From Heterocephalus glaber (Eukaryota; Chordata; Mammalia; Rodentia; Bathyergidae), in contig NW_004624747.1 in NCBI RefSeq assembly GCF_000247695.1, positions 27,623,408 through 27,687,407 on the forward strand: a DNA stretch of 64,000 nucleotides, in the 5' to 3' direction. Position numbers and translations under genes: made by a program. Position 1 is the first letter of the stretch. Each line of letters opens with the position of its first letter. Of the stretch, positions 12,813 through 25,239 are shown one piece after another. The notes below the pieces were generated by a model, which was given only the letters and a program-made list of their open reading frames with translations, ran no database searches and was not told the origin of the DNA.

Positions 12813-12894
12813 GGGCCAGGGATTTAGCTCAGTGGTTCCTCTGCCTGCCTCGCAAGCGCAAAGTCCTGAGTTCAATCCCCAGTACCAAAAAAAA
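12813..12894 (+). mobile_element. ID-like SINE
   Basis: gggccagggatttagctcag head, gagttcaatccccagtacc and oligo-A. The flanking aaagcaaagagctcagga and aaagcaaggagttcagga suggest a target-site duplication. Confidence 0.9.
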
Positions 12895-13059
12895 GCAAGG
12901 AGTTCAGGATCTGCTCATTTGTCACCATCCCCTTGTGGAGCCTGTGGCCCGTATGCAGCACTGCCTGAGCTAGCTGTGGTGGCGGACAGCCTGTCCCTCC
13001 AGCAAGGCCTAGAGGGAGCCACAGCCAGGTCTTGGCTTTACACTTTTCTCATGGTTTTG

Positions 13060-13170
13060 AGCCCAGGCAGGGTGGTACGTGCCTATAGTCCTCGCCCCTG
13101 AGGAGCCTGAGGCAGAAGGATCACTCGCCCAAGAGCTTGAGGCTGGCCTGGGCAGCATAGTGAGGCGGGG
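13060..13170 (+). mobile_element. B1-like SINE, diverged
   Basis: ggcagggtggtacgtgccta through ggaggagcctgag-type core (about 13100-13120) to ggctggcctgggcagcatag. Confidence 0.75.
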
Positions 13171-14112
13171 TGGGGGGTCCGATGGCTGTGAAGCCTTGAT
13201 TGCAGTGCCAGCCAGGGCTTTGATTGCACGCTGGCACCTGGGGTACACGTGGCATCTGTGGAGCCCCACACACGGGGGCCGGGCTCATGGAGGGCACCCC
13301 ATCCCCGCTCAGGCAGTGGGACAGATCCCTCCGGCCGTGGTCGCCTGACTGAGGCCGTCTTGTCCCTCAGCAGGACACTGTAGTCAGGGAGGGTGAGGCA
13401 TCTGGCCCATGTCCCCTGTGACACGTGCTGTGAGCGTCATCCCGAGTCCATTCGTTGAGAGGGTTTGGGTTCAACCATGCAGAGCAAGTGCGACCATGGC
13501 CGTACTGTGTCTCCTCTGCCTGCAGGCCTGCCTCGCTGTGAACCCTGGAGGAGCAGCACACACTCCCTCCCCCTCCCAAACAGCGTGCTCTCCGGCCAAC
13601 TGCACAGGAAGGCACCCTTGGGAGGGTGGGGCGCGGCCTCTGGTCCGTGTCAGGGAGGCTGGCGCCTGCCTGGGCAGGAGCCGCAGGGCCACGGCCAGCC
13701 TGTGGCACCTTCCCAGCCCCTCTGCACCTCACCATCCTCCTGCACAGAGCCCTGGTTGACAGGCGTAGCGCTAGGTCCCCAGCATGAAGGATGCGCCGTG
13801 GGCACCTCCCCTGCCTCTGCCAGCTGTATGTGCCACATGGTATTTGGTATCCTTTATTCTTTCGTTCTCAAGTCTGCATACTGGATTTTTAAATATCCTC
13901 TCAGTATTTTTAATTTAAAAAATGAAGAGCTCAACACAGTGCATCATCTTGATTCAGCCTGCAAAGGTCGCCATGGGGAGCAGCTTTTGTCTTACTGATG
14001 GAGGAATTTTCGTTGGTTGCTCTGTGGTCCTGGGGATGGTGCCCAGTGCCTTGCACGTGATAAGCAAGCTCTCCAACACTCACCTACCTGCCCAGCCCTT
14101 CTTATTCTTTTA

Positions 14113-14220
14113 TTTTTGAGACGAGGTTTCACTGAGTCGCCCAAACTGACCTCAAATTTGAAATCCTCCTGCCTCTGCTTCCTGAGTAGCTGAGATGACA
14201 GGCATGTGCCACCACACCTG
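14113..14220 (-). mobile_element. B1-like SINE
   Basis: gagacgaggtttcactgagt, cctcctgcctctgcttcctg and gtgccaccacacctgg are in reverse-complement B1 order. Confidence 0.8.
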
Positions 14221-15044
14221 GAAAGGCCAATTGCCTTATTGGGTTACGTAGGTCTCATGGCTGAGTGTGAGTTGTACTGGAAAGCATTAGTTCTGAGTGT
14301 CCCCCGGTCAGCAGGGCTCTCAGCCTTCACAGCAAGCGAGTAAGTGAAGTGTCGTGGGAAGCGTAGCAGCGGGACAGACAGGCACACATGTTGGGTTGGC
14401 ATCCCCTAGGGACGCCCTCCCCTGCCTGGACCGTGCCTGCCTCTGAGCCTATTTGGAACCTGGTTGTGGGGATGGGGTTTCTGTGTGTGTCCCTGGGGCT
14501 GCAGCACGTGGCTCTGATGATGCTGAGAGTGTGCGGCGAGACCTGGCCACCCCCTTCCCTGGGAAGTCTCGGGCCTGGTTTCTGAAAGGCTCCACGTGGA
14601 CGCAGCATTCTGGGGCTGGCAAGTGTGGGCTCAAGCTCTTGTCACCCACCCTAGTCTGGCCTCAATTCTCCTCGGGGGAGCCCAGGGCTGTTGGGGTCTT
14701 TCCCATGCAGAAAGCTGGTTTTTCCAAAGCCCTTTCACGTCCACACTTCTGGGCCTACAGGGAGCAGGCGCCCCCTGGCTGGTGTTCATCTAGGACACCT
14801 TACACCAGTCCTTTGATTACAGCATCTTTGCAGTTTATTGTCAAACATACTCGACACTAAAGGTCTCGCCGGAGCCCAGCTTTACCCTCTAAGCAGCCCT
14901 GCTTCCACCCCAGCACTGCACCAGATTGGGCTCTCTGCCCTCATGAGGAAGGGCTCCCAGCAGTGGCCTAGGAAGACCTTTCCAGTAAGAAGTGAGGTGG
15001 GTTCCTGGAGGTCTTTCAGGCAGAGCCTCAAGAGTGAACCTGCT

Positions 15045-15153
15045 GAGCCGAGCCCTGTGACATGCGCCTGTGTAATCTCAGCTGCTCAGGAGTTGGAGGC
15101 AGGAGGCCAGCAAGTTCAAGGCCAACCTGGGCAACTTAGACCCTGTCTGAAAA
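15045..15153 (+). mobile_element. B1-like SINE
   Basis: gtgacatgcgcctgtgtaat through ggccaacctgggcaacttag and an accctgtctgaaaa tail. It sits head-to-tail with a second B1-like element at 15163. Confidence 0.75.
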
Positions 15154-15162
15154 TATTTTTAA

Positions 15163-15302
15163 AAAGCCAGGCGTGGTGGCACATGCCTGTAATCCTAACA
15201 CTCAGGAGGCTAAGGCAGGAGGATCACCTCAAGTTTGAGGCCGGCTTGGGCTACATTGTGAGTTCAAGTCAGCCTGAACTACGCCGGAGACCTTGTTTTG
15301 TT
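15163..15302 (+). mobile_element. B1-like SINE (longer form)
   Basis: agccaggcgtggtggcacat, cctgtaatcctaacactcag, then two copies of a gagttcaag/gagtttgagg-type motif in the body. It is followed at once by an ID-like unit at 15309-15390, so the pair may be one composite. Confidence 0.85.
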
Positions 15303-15308
15303 TTAAGA

Positions 15309-15390
15309 GTTGAGATGTGGTCCAGTGGTAGAGCACTTTCCTGGTACGAGCAAGGCCTTGGGTTCAATCCCTAGGGTAGGAAAAAAAGAA
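15309..15390 (+). mobile_element. Older ID-like SINE
   Basis: A gatgtggtccagtggtagag A-box-like region and gggttcaatccctaggg B-box region, then an A-rich tail. Confidence 0.75.
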
Positions 15391-16724
15391 CTTGGCAGCT
15401 TAAATGTAGAAGAGGGGATGGAGTTGCGCACTGTGTGGGACCTCCTGAGCTGCCACAGGCCCCTCCCTGTCCCTGGCTCTGCTACCCGCGCCTCATGGGC
15501 AGGAGCTGGGTCTGTGGGGCCCAGCCTTGGGCTGGAGGCCATGTTCAGAGAGTGCATGGGTCGGGAGCAATGGGCTGAGGCATCAGTGCCGGGCAGCCAC
15601 CTGCGTGGTCGCCAGATGGAGCTGCAGCGAGAGGGGTGGAGCAGCCCTGTGTGCAGTGCTCGTCCACTGGCTGGTGGCGTAGCCCCAGGGCCGGACACCC
15701 AGCTCCACCCACCCTGGTCCAGCCCATGAAGGCCTTGAGGTTTTCTGTAATCCTTGGAGCTGGACCCTCGGGGTGCATGAGGTGGAGGTGCATGGTGTCT
15801 GTGGTTAAAATTCACATGCAGTGAGCTGAGGAGTGCCCTGGTGGGCACACATGTCCGGGCAGTGCCGGTGCTCCTGTGGAGAAGCCCAGCCCACACACAT
15901 CTGGTGTCCCGGGGCCTCCTGAGCCTGCGTGGTACCCGCTTTCCAGCCTGACCTTTGGGAGCCCCCACACCCCTCACCCAGCTCCGAGCCGCCTCCCAAA
16001 GCCTTGGCCTTCTCAGACTTGGGAGAGGCCTAACAGTGGAAGCTGGGTATCTGCTTTGAGGAAGGTTACCAAGGAGCAGATGCAGACTTCCCCTGTCACT
16101 GGCCTTGGTGCTCTGCCCTTGCCCCCAGCCGTCCTCAGCCCAGCAGACTAGCGCTGAAGTGGCCCTCGGAGAGTGGGCACACCAAGAAGAGCGTGGCACT
16201 CAGAGGACGGAAGGGAAAGCAGGTTTATTATCACTAGGGCCCCACCGGAAGTCCCCTTCCAGAGGCTGGGCCCCATTTCTATCTGTTCTTCACCCAGGGC
16301 GGGGGAGCAAGCAGAATTTTGCAGAAGCAGAACTTAGCACAGGGTCGGGAGGTGTGGAGGTAAACGTTGCTTTTACAGCTTAGCTCTAAGACACAGGGAG
16401 GTGGGCAGCTGTGTCTCAGCAGTTTATCTCCGGGGCAGCCCTTAGACCGGCAGCCTCGAGACCCTAGTCTCTGCCAAGCTTTGAGACTGTTGGTCTCTGC
16501 TGTCTTTTCCATTTCAGCGCAAGCTGCCGGTGAGGAGGGGTGGGCTCGCTCGTCTGAGTGTCGCCTTCCTCGAAAAGGAAGCTGAGCTGCTACACAGCCA
16601 GAGAGGGGTGGTGCCTGCTGAAACTGCGGGTGCTGCCGAGGGAGGGCCCAGAGTTGAAGTGTTGTCACCTGTGCTCCTCAGTCCTGTCTCCCTGCTGATG
16701 CCACGAGTTTGTTTCTGTTCTCAG

Positions 16725-16990
16725 GAAGCTGGTGCCACGCCCTGTCCACTACTGAGCGGAAGCAGACCCCTGCCCACTTTAGAAGTGAAGCCACCAGAAA
16801 GGCCTTCAAGCAAAAACAGAGACCCACCGAGGGAGGAAGAAAAAGAGAAGAAGAAGAAAAAGCACAAAAAGCGGTCTCGGACTAGATCCCGCTCTCCCAA
16901 GTATCACTCGTCGTCAAAGTCCAGGTCCAGGTCCCACACGAAAGCAAAGCACTCGCTCCCCAGTGCCTACCGCACGGTGCGGCGGTCCAG
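16725..16990 (+). CDS. SFSWAP: SFSWAP coding exon (Lys-rich block and first RS repeats)
   Basis: A 266-bp exon after gttctcag, entering in phase 0 and ending ...CGG TCC AG in phase 2 before gtgggt. It encodes [20 protein letters not shown], then a [18 protein letters not shown]ys block, [19 protein letters not shown] and [14 protein letters not shown]. The Lys-rich block is nuclear-localisation-like and the RS dipeptides are the classic SR-protein interaction and phosphorylation region. The first residues (EAGA) differ from the remembered human ESSTT. The exon is strongly purine-rich, as expected for exonic splicing enhancers. Confidence 0.95.
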
Positions 16991-17547
16991 GTGGGTGTTG
17001 TGGGTTGGCACCCTGTGGGTCCTGTCCCCGTGCACACGAGCTGCATGGCCTGATGTCCGTCCCTGGAGCTGGGCGGCATTTGAAGTGCATGTGGGTGTGC
17101 CTGCTTCCCTGTTCCTCTTCTTGGTAGCCACCTCTTGCGAGCTCTTTAGCTCCTGCTGGCTTTAAGGAAATAAGCAGGGTTTACTTAAATGGTACTGGTC
17201 ACAGGATCCCGCCCAGCAGCTGTTTCAGCGTGTGAAAAATGCACAGGATGGGGTGTGGGTCCTTTTTTGTTTGTGTGAGTGATCTCTCTGCGCTGGTTTC
17301 TTTTGTGCAAGTTCCAGAACAGAAGAAATCTTTACTGCGTAGTCTGTGCTCGGGTCCACGGCACCCACAGGCGTGTGATGAGGTAGCGGCAGGACCAGTC
17401 TGCCCCTCGTCGTCCTTCTCCCCGGTGCCCGCTGCTGCACAGAGCCCTCCCAGGAGCCCGTCCGGGAGAAAGTGCTTTAACGTTTCTGGCGGCAGCAGTG
17501 GTAAATGGGAACTTACTGCTTAGCAACACAGTTTAAACACAAAACAC

Positions 17548-17645
17548 CAGGCACCCCTGTAATCCAAGCTCCTCAGGAGGATAGGGAAGGAGAATCTCAA
17601 GTTCGAGGCCAGCTTGGGCAGCTTAGCCAGACTCTCTCTCAGAAG
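17548..17645 (+). mobile_element. B1-like SINE, diverged
   Basis: cacccctgtaatccaagctc through ggccagcttgggcagcttag to an agactctctctcagaaga tail. Confidence 0.75.
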
Positions 17646-18884
17646 AAAATTTAGAAGAGGGCAGGGCCAGAGTGCTCCTTAGTTGTAGAAAGGCCTTGTT
17701 CGTGTGCAAGGCCCTGGGTTCCCTACCAAAAAGAGCAGAGCCCACCAGCTTGTGTGAGGTTCAGCAAGGCCTGCCCCGTGGGCCCCGACTCCACCAGACC
17801 CAGCGCCTCCCTCACACAGGCTCCGACTGTGGGCACCTGGTGCTTCTGGAATTGAAGTCCACTCTTCCTAGGAGAAGTGCAGAGGCCCTGTGCCCTTCCT
17901 TTGACTGACGTCTGCTGTGAACAGGTACCTCTCGGCCCCATCATCTGCCCTGTGCCCCGCCTGCAGGCACAGCGAAGCCAGGTGGGCCTTCTGGGTAGGG
18001 GCTTATCTAAGGCTCTGCGCCTCTCCTACTTAGCACACACACAAAAAGAAGCTTAATTTAATTGAATGAATAGCTTTGCTGACATACTTTTAGTTTTTTA
18101 ATTTTCCCAGGAATTTGTATTATAGATCAAAACTTTGTAGAAAATTCTCACTTGAGAAAGTTTCTTATGCCATGATAGAGCTGAAAGGAAATGCCCCAGG
18201 CCTGAGCCAGACCCCAGGCACACCACACCCAGTGAGATCTTCCGGTGTGCTGTGACCCCAGTGTTCAGAGGGGAGGCTGGGCCCTCCGTGGTCCCCAGGC
18301 CTGGGCCCTGCCTGTGCTACACAGCCAGCGCCTCCTGCTGGCCCGGAGCAGGGGTGGCCCCAGGCTGTCCCCCAGTTGAGGTGCAGATAGCTGGGTACTC
18401 TTAACACCTGTTGTGTCAGGCTGTCCTTTGTAATGGAGTAACTTGTTTTATATGTTACTTTTTCTTTTAAAATAGTTTTGATTTTAAAATAGCCTTGCAT
18501 ACAGATAGATGTATCATTATTATTATATATTCGTCACTGACAAGTCCAGGATGCAAATCCTACTCCCTAGTTTGTAACTTTCAGGTACAAAGAAAATTAA
18601 GTCAAGAACGTTCTGATTATGGTTTCTGCCATGATGTTAGGCCGCCAGTTTCATCTTAATTTGATCCACAGTGAAATGTTTCAGTGTCAGCAGAGCTGAG
18701 TTTTCCTGTAACTCTCAAAACTTTTTAGTCTCTCTCGGTGGCTGAGGTGGTATTTACATTACTTGTAGTTGGTTACAGTGAAATAACAGACTTAAATTTA
18801 CTGAGTAAGTCAGATTTCTGGTGTTTCTTTTTGCAATACAGATAAAATTTCAAGGCAAAGTACAACTTTATTATAAAAGACTGA

Positions 18885-19045
18885 TACCCAGCCTCTGGGA
18901 GGCAGAAGGATCACAAGGTCAAGCCCAGCCTGCACAACCTAATGAGACCCTTAATGTCTCAAAATAAGAAAATAATAATAATAAAAAAGGGCTGGAGATG
19001 CAGCTCAGTGTGACAGCCCTGGGCTCAGTCCTCAGTAAGGACTGA
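18885..19045 (+). mobile_element. B1+ID composite SINE
   Basis: A B1-like body (cctctgggaggcagaaggat … gagacccttaatgtctcaaa) with an A-rich linker is followed by an ID-like head (gggctggagatgcagctcag) and a degraded B box. Confidence 0.7.
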
Positions 19046-22000
19046 TAATACGATGAAACAAACCTTCCAGCTGTGGAAATGTGTTGCAGGTTCTGCCCTG
19101 GGAGCTGGTGCCTGAGGTCCTGGGCTCACCCTGGGTGGCCCCACCCGACCAGCCCTTGTGTGGTCTTCTGCCTCCCTGGGCAGCTGTTTGCTAGCTGGCG
19201 TGGTCCTCTAAGCTGGAGGCGGGTGACCTGCTGAGTCCTAGCCCCCCTGGCAGCTGGCAGTCACCATTCTGGGGGTGCAAGTGGACTTCAAATGCCGTGG
19301 CTGCAAATAAAACAAGCGGATGGCGTTTTCCTCCTTAGTGTGAATTACTGACATGTGAAAACAACTACATTTCAACCGAAATACTGACAGTGCTAATGGT
19401 ACTGCTGTTATTTTTTGCATAACTGTCTCTTCAGCTAGCACAGCCCATTATAGACGCACCTGATTGGTCTTTGTCAGGGCTACTCCCACCTCACAGTAAG
19501 AGGCCACCGTTGTTGACACTTCTCGCTGGTGGCTCGCACTGAAATGAGATGCCTTTTCTTTTGTGCACTGAGTCACTGCGGTCCCGAAGACGGTCCAGGA
19601 CAGTAAGATTAGAAGGCGCTTTTGCCGTCATGAGTCTGTTTGGGATGGGGCCGCTCGCATGGTTGAAACCTCACTACCTCAGAACCCAGAGGAAAGGGTT
19701 GGGTCCCCGGCGAGCTAGTCATAGCGGAAGTCTCTCATCTCACCAAGACCTCGGCGCACTGGTTCTGGCGTCTCATACTCAGCACCGTGGCAGTGTACGG
19801 CTCTGCATTGTGCCTGCTCTTGTCTGTTTGCTAACAGTCAGGGTCTCCTTCTTCCCCATGAAGAAACATTCGTGCCATTTACTCACACCTAAAACTAAAA
19901 GTCAGCCCTAAGTAAGGTAAGGTGCAAGGATTGCTAAACCACACTTCAAGACTGAAGCCTGGAACTGCGCCTGTTTAGACCTTGGTGAAGACGGCTCAGT
20001 GCTTGTCCCTGTGTCTGGCCGCCCCCCACCACCCGGCTGGGGTCCTGAGTGGTCTCCAAGGCCGTCCTACAGAGGCCCTTTGAGACGCCTGGCTTCTCTG
20101 GAGGTCTGAGCTCCCTGGGGAGCCTCCAGGGATGAGTATGGTTATTGTTTTAAACAATTTAACATTAGAAAATTACATTCAGGCAAAAATGATAACTCAG
20201 GCAAAGCAGATCACATTTTAATTTGAAACTTATGATTTTTCACTGTCCTTTTTCCTGGTGATAAACTGCACAGCAAACCAGTAAAAGGTAATTTTATCCT
20301 TTAATCCTATTTCTTAAGTGAAGAAATGGGTGCTAGAAGGGCCTCATGTGGTGATGGTCGCCGTGCTGGTGTGGGCAGTTTCTGTAGGTTGGGAAGAGGA
20401 TGATCCACCACCAGGCAGAGCCCGGGGTCCAGTGTGGACAGTGAGCTGGATCACGTTAACATGCTCGCTGTCACTCAGATAAAATTTCTGAAATTGTATC
20501 ACTGAAAAAGGTCTCCTATGCCTTTGAGAGCAAACCTTTATAATTTTGTACATAACGGAGAGAAGCATCTGAGATTCAGTGTGCTCACGTGTTAGCCGAG
20601 GCGACTTTGTCTGTAAGAAGCCTCTGGTGCCGTGGTGTAGACAAGCAGCATGGAAGGTGGAATCCCCTTTCTTGCCCTGAGACACGGTAGCCGTCTTAAG
20701 AGCCTGGCCGGCAGAATAAAGAGCAGTGACACTTGTCTCACATGAAGAATTACCTACTGTTGTTACTGCCCCGGCTCTGGAGGGGGCTTCCTTCCCCGCT
20801 GACAGGAGTCAAACACTCCACTCTGACAAAGTCCAACAGCGGTAGCCGAGCCACAAGGTATTGTACGTAGAGCCAGGGTCTGTGGGTGTTAAGGACCCAT
20901 GTATCTGTCCTGCCTCCTCAGCTTACCGCAGACTCCTGTGATAAGCGTCCGTAGGTGCTGTAGCTCTTTCCCAGTTCTGCTAGCGCTCCGCCCGGCACAG
21001 CCCATTCTGAGTGTGAAGTGTGTGCCTCCGACCACAGGGGCCCCGGCCACAGAGCCTTGCCAGAGCCACACAGCAGTGGCAGCAGCAGCCCGGGGAGACA
21101 GTTGTCAGACGCCCTCTGCCTCGGACAGATTTGGCTCCTGGAGCTCTTTTGAGGGGAAGCCTGGTAAAATGTCAAGGGGTCTAACTGCCCCAACTTTGTA
21201 GTCTGTCGCAAAAGCTTGGGGCAGGTCTGGGGACGTGGCCCTCAGCGGTGTAGCTCTGCAGCAGCCGTTCAGGGTGGGGCTGGGTGCTCAGGACTGGGGG
21301 TGGGTTAAGCTGATCCTGGAACACCCGTGAGTATTGTGTTGGGGCCTTTAATGTAGTAAAATGATTCACTGGAGAACTTTTTTAAATGACAAAAATTAAG
21401 CCTCTGTTCTTAAACATTGTTTTTGAATGGGTTGTCATGGAAACAGTGGGGAGAAAAGATGTTTTTTCCCCCAGACTTCTGCTTATTGCAGGTTTTCTTC
21501 AAACAGTAATTTCATTGAATGAAGAAAGAACTAAAATGAAAGTCCCAGCACCATCCAGGGAGCCCACATTGAGGACCTGACTCTTCTGGTGGCCAAGGGT
21601 CTCGTGGGCCTTGCGTGCCCACGTGGGCTGGGTAGATGGGTCCCACAGCCCAGGGGAGGAAGCGGGCAGACTGAGGGGTGGTTTTGCAGCAGTCAGGCCC
21701 ACGCCACCGTGAGATGGCGCCCACTGGAGTGGGCCGAGGCGTGGGCTCATGCCGGTGTGCCCACAGCAGCCTCGGGTTCATGTGGCCGAGAGCTCTGGGC
21801 ACAGCCCTCCACTTCTGGAGCCTTCGGGCTCTCCCAGGCCAGTGTTGACACAGGGCCCGGGCCCTCGGCCTCAGCACCGTCCCATGGCAGCTGTTGCTGC
21901 CCATTAGTGAGCTGAAATCTGTAGGCACAGGTGAGAGGAGGGGAAACAACCCGGACCCAGGCTGGCCTTGGTGCAACGCATGGTGGACAGGAGGCAGCTC

Positions 22001-22152
22001 TGCCCCCGAGGGCTGGAACTCCGGGACAGGAGGGCAGGGCTGCAAAGGCGAGTGCCGTGCTGCCACACCTACAGGCCCCACGGGGTCTGGTCTGCCACGC
22101 ACGGGGTGCCTAGGCTGCGGGGCTAAACTGCTGCCTGTCGTCTTCCATCCAG

Positions 22153-22278
22153 GTCCCGCTCCCGGTCCCCTCGGAGGAGAGCCCACTCCCCTGAGAGACG
22201 GCGGGAGGAAAGAAGTGTCCCCACTGCCTACCGGATGAGCAGTAGCCCCGGGGCCAGCAGGAAACGAGCCCGTTCCAG
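22153..22278 (+). CDS. SFSWAP: SFSWAP coding exon (RS-rich)
   Basis: A 126-bp exon after catccag, entering and leaving in phase 2. It encodes [20 protein letters not shown], then [20 protein letters not shown] and RSR. It belongs to the arginine/serine-rich C-terminus thought to mediate splicing-factor interactions. Both borders are AG|G-type, so skipping the exon would keep the reading frame. The remembered human sequence reads [15 protein letters not shown] at the variable part. Confidence 0.94.
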
Positions 22279-23084
22279 GTAGGCCACCTGCTGTCCAGGC
22301 GCTGGTCCCCAGGGTTCCCTGGGAAATGGTCGGAAGTTGCTGTCCATAACTGAGGCCGTGGGCAGTGGCATGAGGCCCCAGGTCCCGCCTGGCACCGTCC
22401 TCGCTGGGCTCCCAGCTCTGCCTTTGGCTGTCGACAGGGATGGCAAGCCCCTCGCTTCACATCCTCCCTGCTCCGGGGCATTCGCTGTTGGGGCCGGTGA
22501 TGTGTGTGCTGGCCAAGGCCGCGGCTTCAGCTGTCGGGAGCGCATGGTACCCTTTAGCACCCAGAGGGCAGGAGGGGTGTTGGCCCACATGTATACTGAC
22601 ATGGGGCACCCCAGTAGCTGCCTCGCTCACCCCCTTCTGAGCAGCAGCCGCAGAAGTGCACCCCTGCCCAGCACTGCCTAAACGAGGGCGCCGGGAGCAT
22701 CACGTGGTCAGGCTGGTGGAGGATGGTTCTGTGAGGCGGTCAAGAAGAGTCCTTTTTCGTAAAGCGGAAGCTCTGCAGGGGACTGGACAGCTAGCTGGTT
22801 GGTGTCAGTACAGTTCCTCGTGCCAGCCACTCTGTAAATGAGATTCTGTGCCTGATAATCCTACACTAAGTATGTGCAGCTATTGCAGTACATGAATTCA
22901 TTCCTCAGGCAAGTAATTTAACATTTGCCATCCATCATCACTCGAGGTAGATGTAAAGGGCATGATCTAAAATTAATTGATTTTTCTTAACAGAAGAGTT
23001 CTTTCTTTGCCCTCAAATTAACCTTTGCGATAAAAGAGAGATCTTGGGGGGAGGAGGAGGAGGAGAGACATTAGAAATCAGCCA

Positions 23085-23200
23085 GCTCAGCTGGGCGTGT
23101 TGGTGCATCCCTGTAATCCAGCACCAGGGGGGCTGCAGCAGGAGGATTGGAGCCCAGCATGGGTTACATCTCGAGACCCTGCCTCCCAAAACAAAAGATA
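23085..23200 (+). mobile_element. B1-like SINE
   Basis: cagctgggcgtgttggtgca, ccctgtaatccagcaccag, then a gagaccctgcctcccaaaac tail. Confidence 0.8.
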
Positions 23201-24476
23201 AATCAGCCAGCTCCACTATGAGGACTTGAAGATCTCTGGTGGGCCTGCAGGAACCCCGTGACAGTCCCAGATGGAAAGTGAGGTGCACACGGGCTTCCCT
23301 GCCACGCAGATGCACCACTGTGGTGCTGGGAACTGGCACCTTCACTAGCGCTTGGTAGCTTCGAGTGTGTGTGCAGTTGCTGGCCTGTCCATTGTCCTCA
23401 TCCTAAGCCCTGAGGCCGTGTGCAGCTCAGGTCCACAGGCAGACTGGTCAGGCTGTCTCTCTGCTGGCGCTCATGCATCTGTCCTTCTCCGTGGCTCCCA
23501 GTGTGCAGAGGTTTCTGGAGCTCAGACGGCGGCGTCCCGCCCCAACCCTCCTCCTGCGCTGTCCCCGGGTGGGCTGTGCTGCAGGGACCCACACCAGGAC
23601 GCCAGTCTGGGCCTCCCTGGCCAGGCACACTGAGCATTCTGGAGAGTGTGCGTCCCTCGATGCTTGGAAGACAGACACATCACTGTGCTCCTTGTTGGTG
23701 AGGCTGTGACGGGTGAGCGGGGCCCTGGGAAGCCACCGGAATCCCTGCAGTGCCCTACCCTGGTCTTGTCCTGGTCGCGTCAGCACAGCGACGTTCTGCT
23801 CCGCCCTTTCTCCTGCACTTACTGGCCAGCAGTCTTCTCTCCTTTCTTTCTGGACTTGGAGGGCTTTGGGTTTTGCTTCTAGGTGGTACAGCAATGCACT
23901 GCTTATTATTTTATGACAGTAACATTGTCTCAGATCAGGCCCATGGAGCCCTTTGCAGCAAGGTGCCACACTCCTGTTGGCCCCTGCCCCTGCCCCAGGA
24001 CCGGTGCATACTTGGAAATCCAGATCTGTGCTATTGAAAATTTGGTACAATGTGAAAACATAGAAAACAACATTTATACAAAACATTTGAGTGCATCACA
24101 AGTACATTTCACAGAATGTTGGTCAGGTATTGTAGCCCCCTCTGCCAGGATGTCCTATTGGCTTTCTCACAGTGACTGACGAACCATGAGGAAAGGTTGT
24201 GTGCAAGCGCCATGCCAGGTACAAGGATCGTCGTCCGTGGAGGGGCCAGGGTGCCATCACCAGAGGCTCTTGGTTATGCACCAGTGTTCTGCATCCAAGC
24301 AAGTGGGCCTGAGGGACTCATGGGGCTGGCCCCACAGTGACCAATTCAAAGGGGCTGGAAAGCTGATAGGGGGTGTAAAACAATTAAAAATGCTGTACTA
24401 AATTCAAAGGAAAGAAGAAAAGGACTGCCAGGAACAAATGGGACAGATAAACAAGGATAGAATTAAAGCTGCTCAG

Positions 24477-24585
24477 CCGGGCGTGGTGGTGCAGGCCTGT
24501 AATCCTGGCACTCAAGGCTGAGACAGGAGGATCAGGGTTCGAGGCCAGCCTGGGACACAGAGGAGACACTGTCTCAGAATAACCG
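24477..24585 (+). mobile_element. B1-like SINE
   Basis: gccgggcgtggtggtgcagg, cctgtaatcctggcactcaa, gaggccagcctgggacacag and cactgtctcagaataa are in B1 order. Confidence 0.88.
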
Positions 24586-25239
24586 CTGTTTAGCTGGGTT
24601 TCCAGTGGGAGAGCACATCCCTCCATGCACACAGCTCTGCTCAGCCCCCAGCCCACAGAGGCGAAACACTGAAGACCTGTTTGTACAGTTTAAGCATTGG
24701 AAGCCCGAAATCCAGTGATTGGGCAGAAATCGTAGGTTGGATCATTTTATAAGCGACCCTTGGAATATGAACACAGAAATTGGTTAGAATTTAAAGGCAG
24801 GAAAGCCCAGCGCAGTATGCTGGGCAGGGGCGGCAGTGTGGCTAGAGTGAGAGGCACAGGGCTGGAAGCCGTGTCTCCCAGGGGTGCCAGAGTCGCTCCG
24901 CGGGAGGACATGACAGCAGGGTGTGAGCCCACAGCAAGGATGCAGGGGTCCGCGCAGAGCCTGGGCATTGCCCTGACGGGGGGATGTAAACAGCACGGGT
25001 TATTCCCACCCCACAGGGCATTGCCCCAAACCATGAAGAGCTGGAAAACTCCAAGTGCTCAAAGCCGAACATCACACTTTTCAACTATCCTGGGCCAAAG
25101 CAATTCCGGGAGGAGTTGGATGATGTTCTGGAGTGAGTGACAGTGAGAATAATATGGTCTCTTCAGATCTGAATAGGGCAGCCATGCTTAGAAGGCATTG
25201 GTGGTCTCAGTGTTTATACAACAGGCAAGTAAAACAGAA

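Larger units (their letters stand above)
7367..16724 (+). other. SFSWAP intron (9.4 kb)
   Basis: This is the largest intron of the visible SFSWAP part. It carries plus-strand ID-like SINEs (8365-8450, 9496-9582, 12813-12894), a minus-strand copy (9135-9224), and B1-like or B1+ID elements (9290-9480, 11653-11755, 13060-13170, 14113-14220, 15045-15153, 15163-15302, 15309-15390). The rest (9600-11640, 11760-12800, 13170-14100, 15400-16710) is unassigned non-coding DNA with no convincing exon. Confidence 0.65.
16991..22152 (+). other. SFSWAP intron (5.2 kb), with AT-rich unassigned tracts
   Basis: A B1-like element at 17548-17645 and a B1+ID composite near 18885-19045 are recognised. Two tracts, about 18030-18870 and 20110-20700, are more AT-rich than the surroundings and match no repeat I know. 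Elsewhere (19100-20100, 20700-22150) no feature is supported. Confidence 0.6.

Noticed and set aside
19549..19911. 120-codon frame beginning with an Arg/Ser-rich stretch in an SFSWAP intron
   Set aside because: The few RS-like residues suggested an alternative RS exon, but no good acceptor/donor pair in phase with the neighbours was found by eye.
25021..25136. Frame ending in NYPGPKQFREELDDVLE
   Set aside because: It looked protein-like, but it lies beside the degraded L1, has a stop at once and no splice context. The origin is unresolved and no gene is called.
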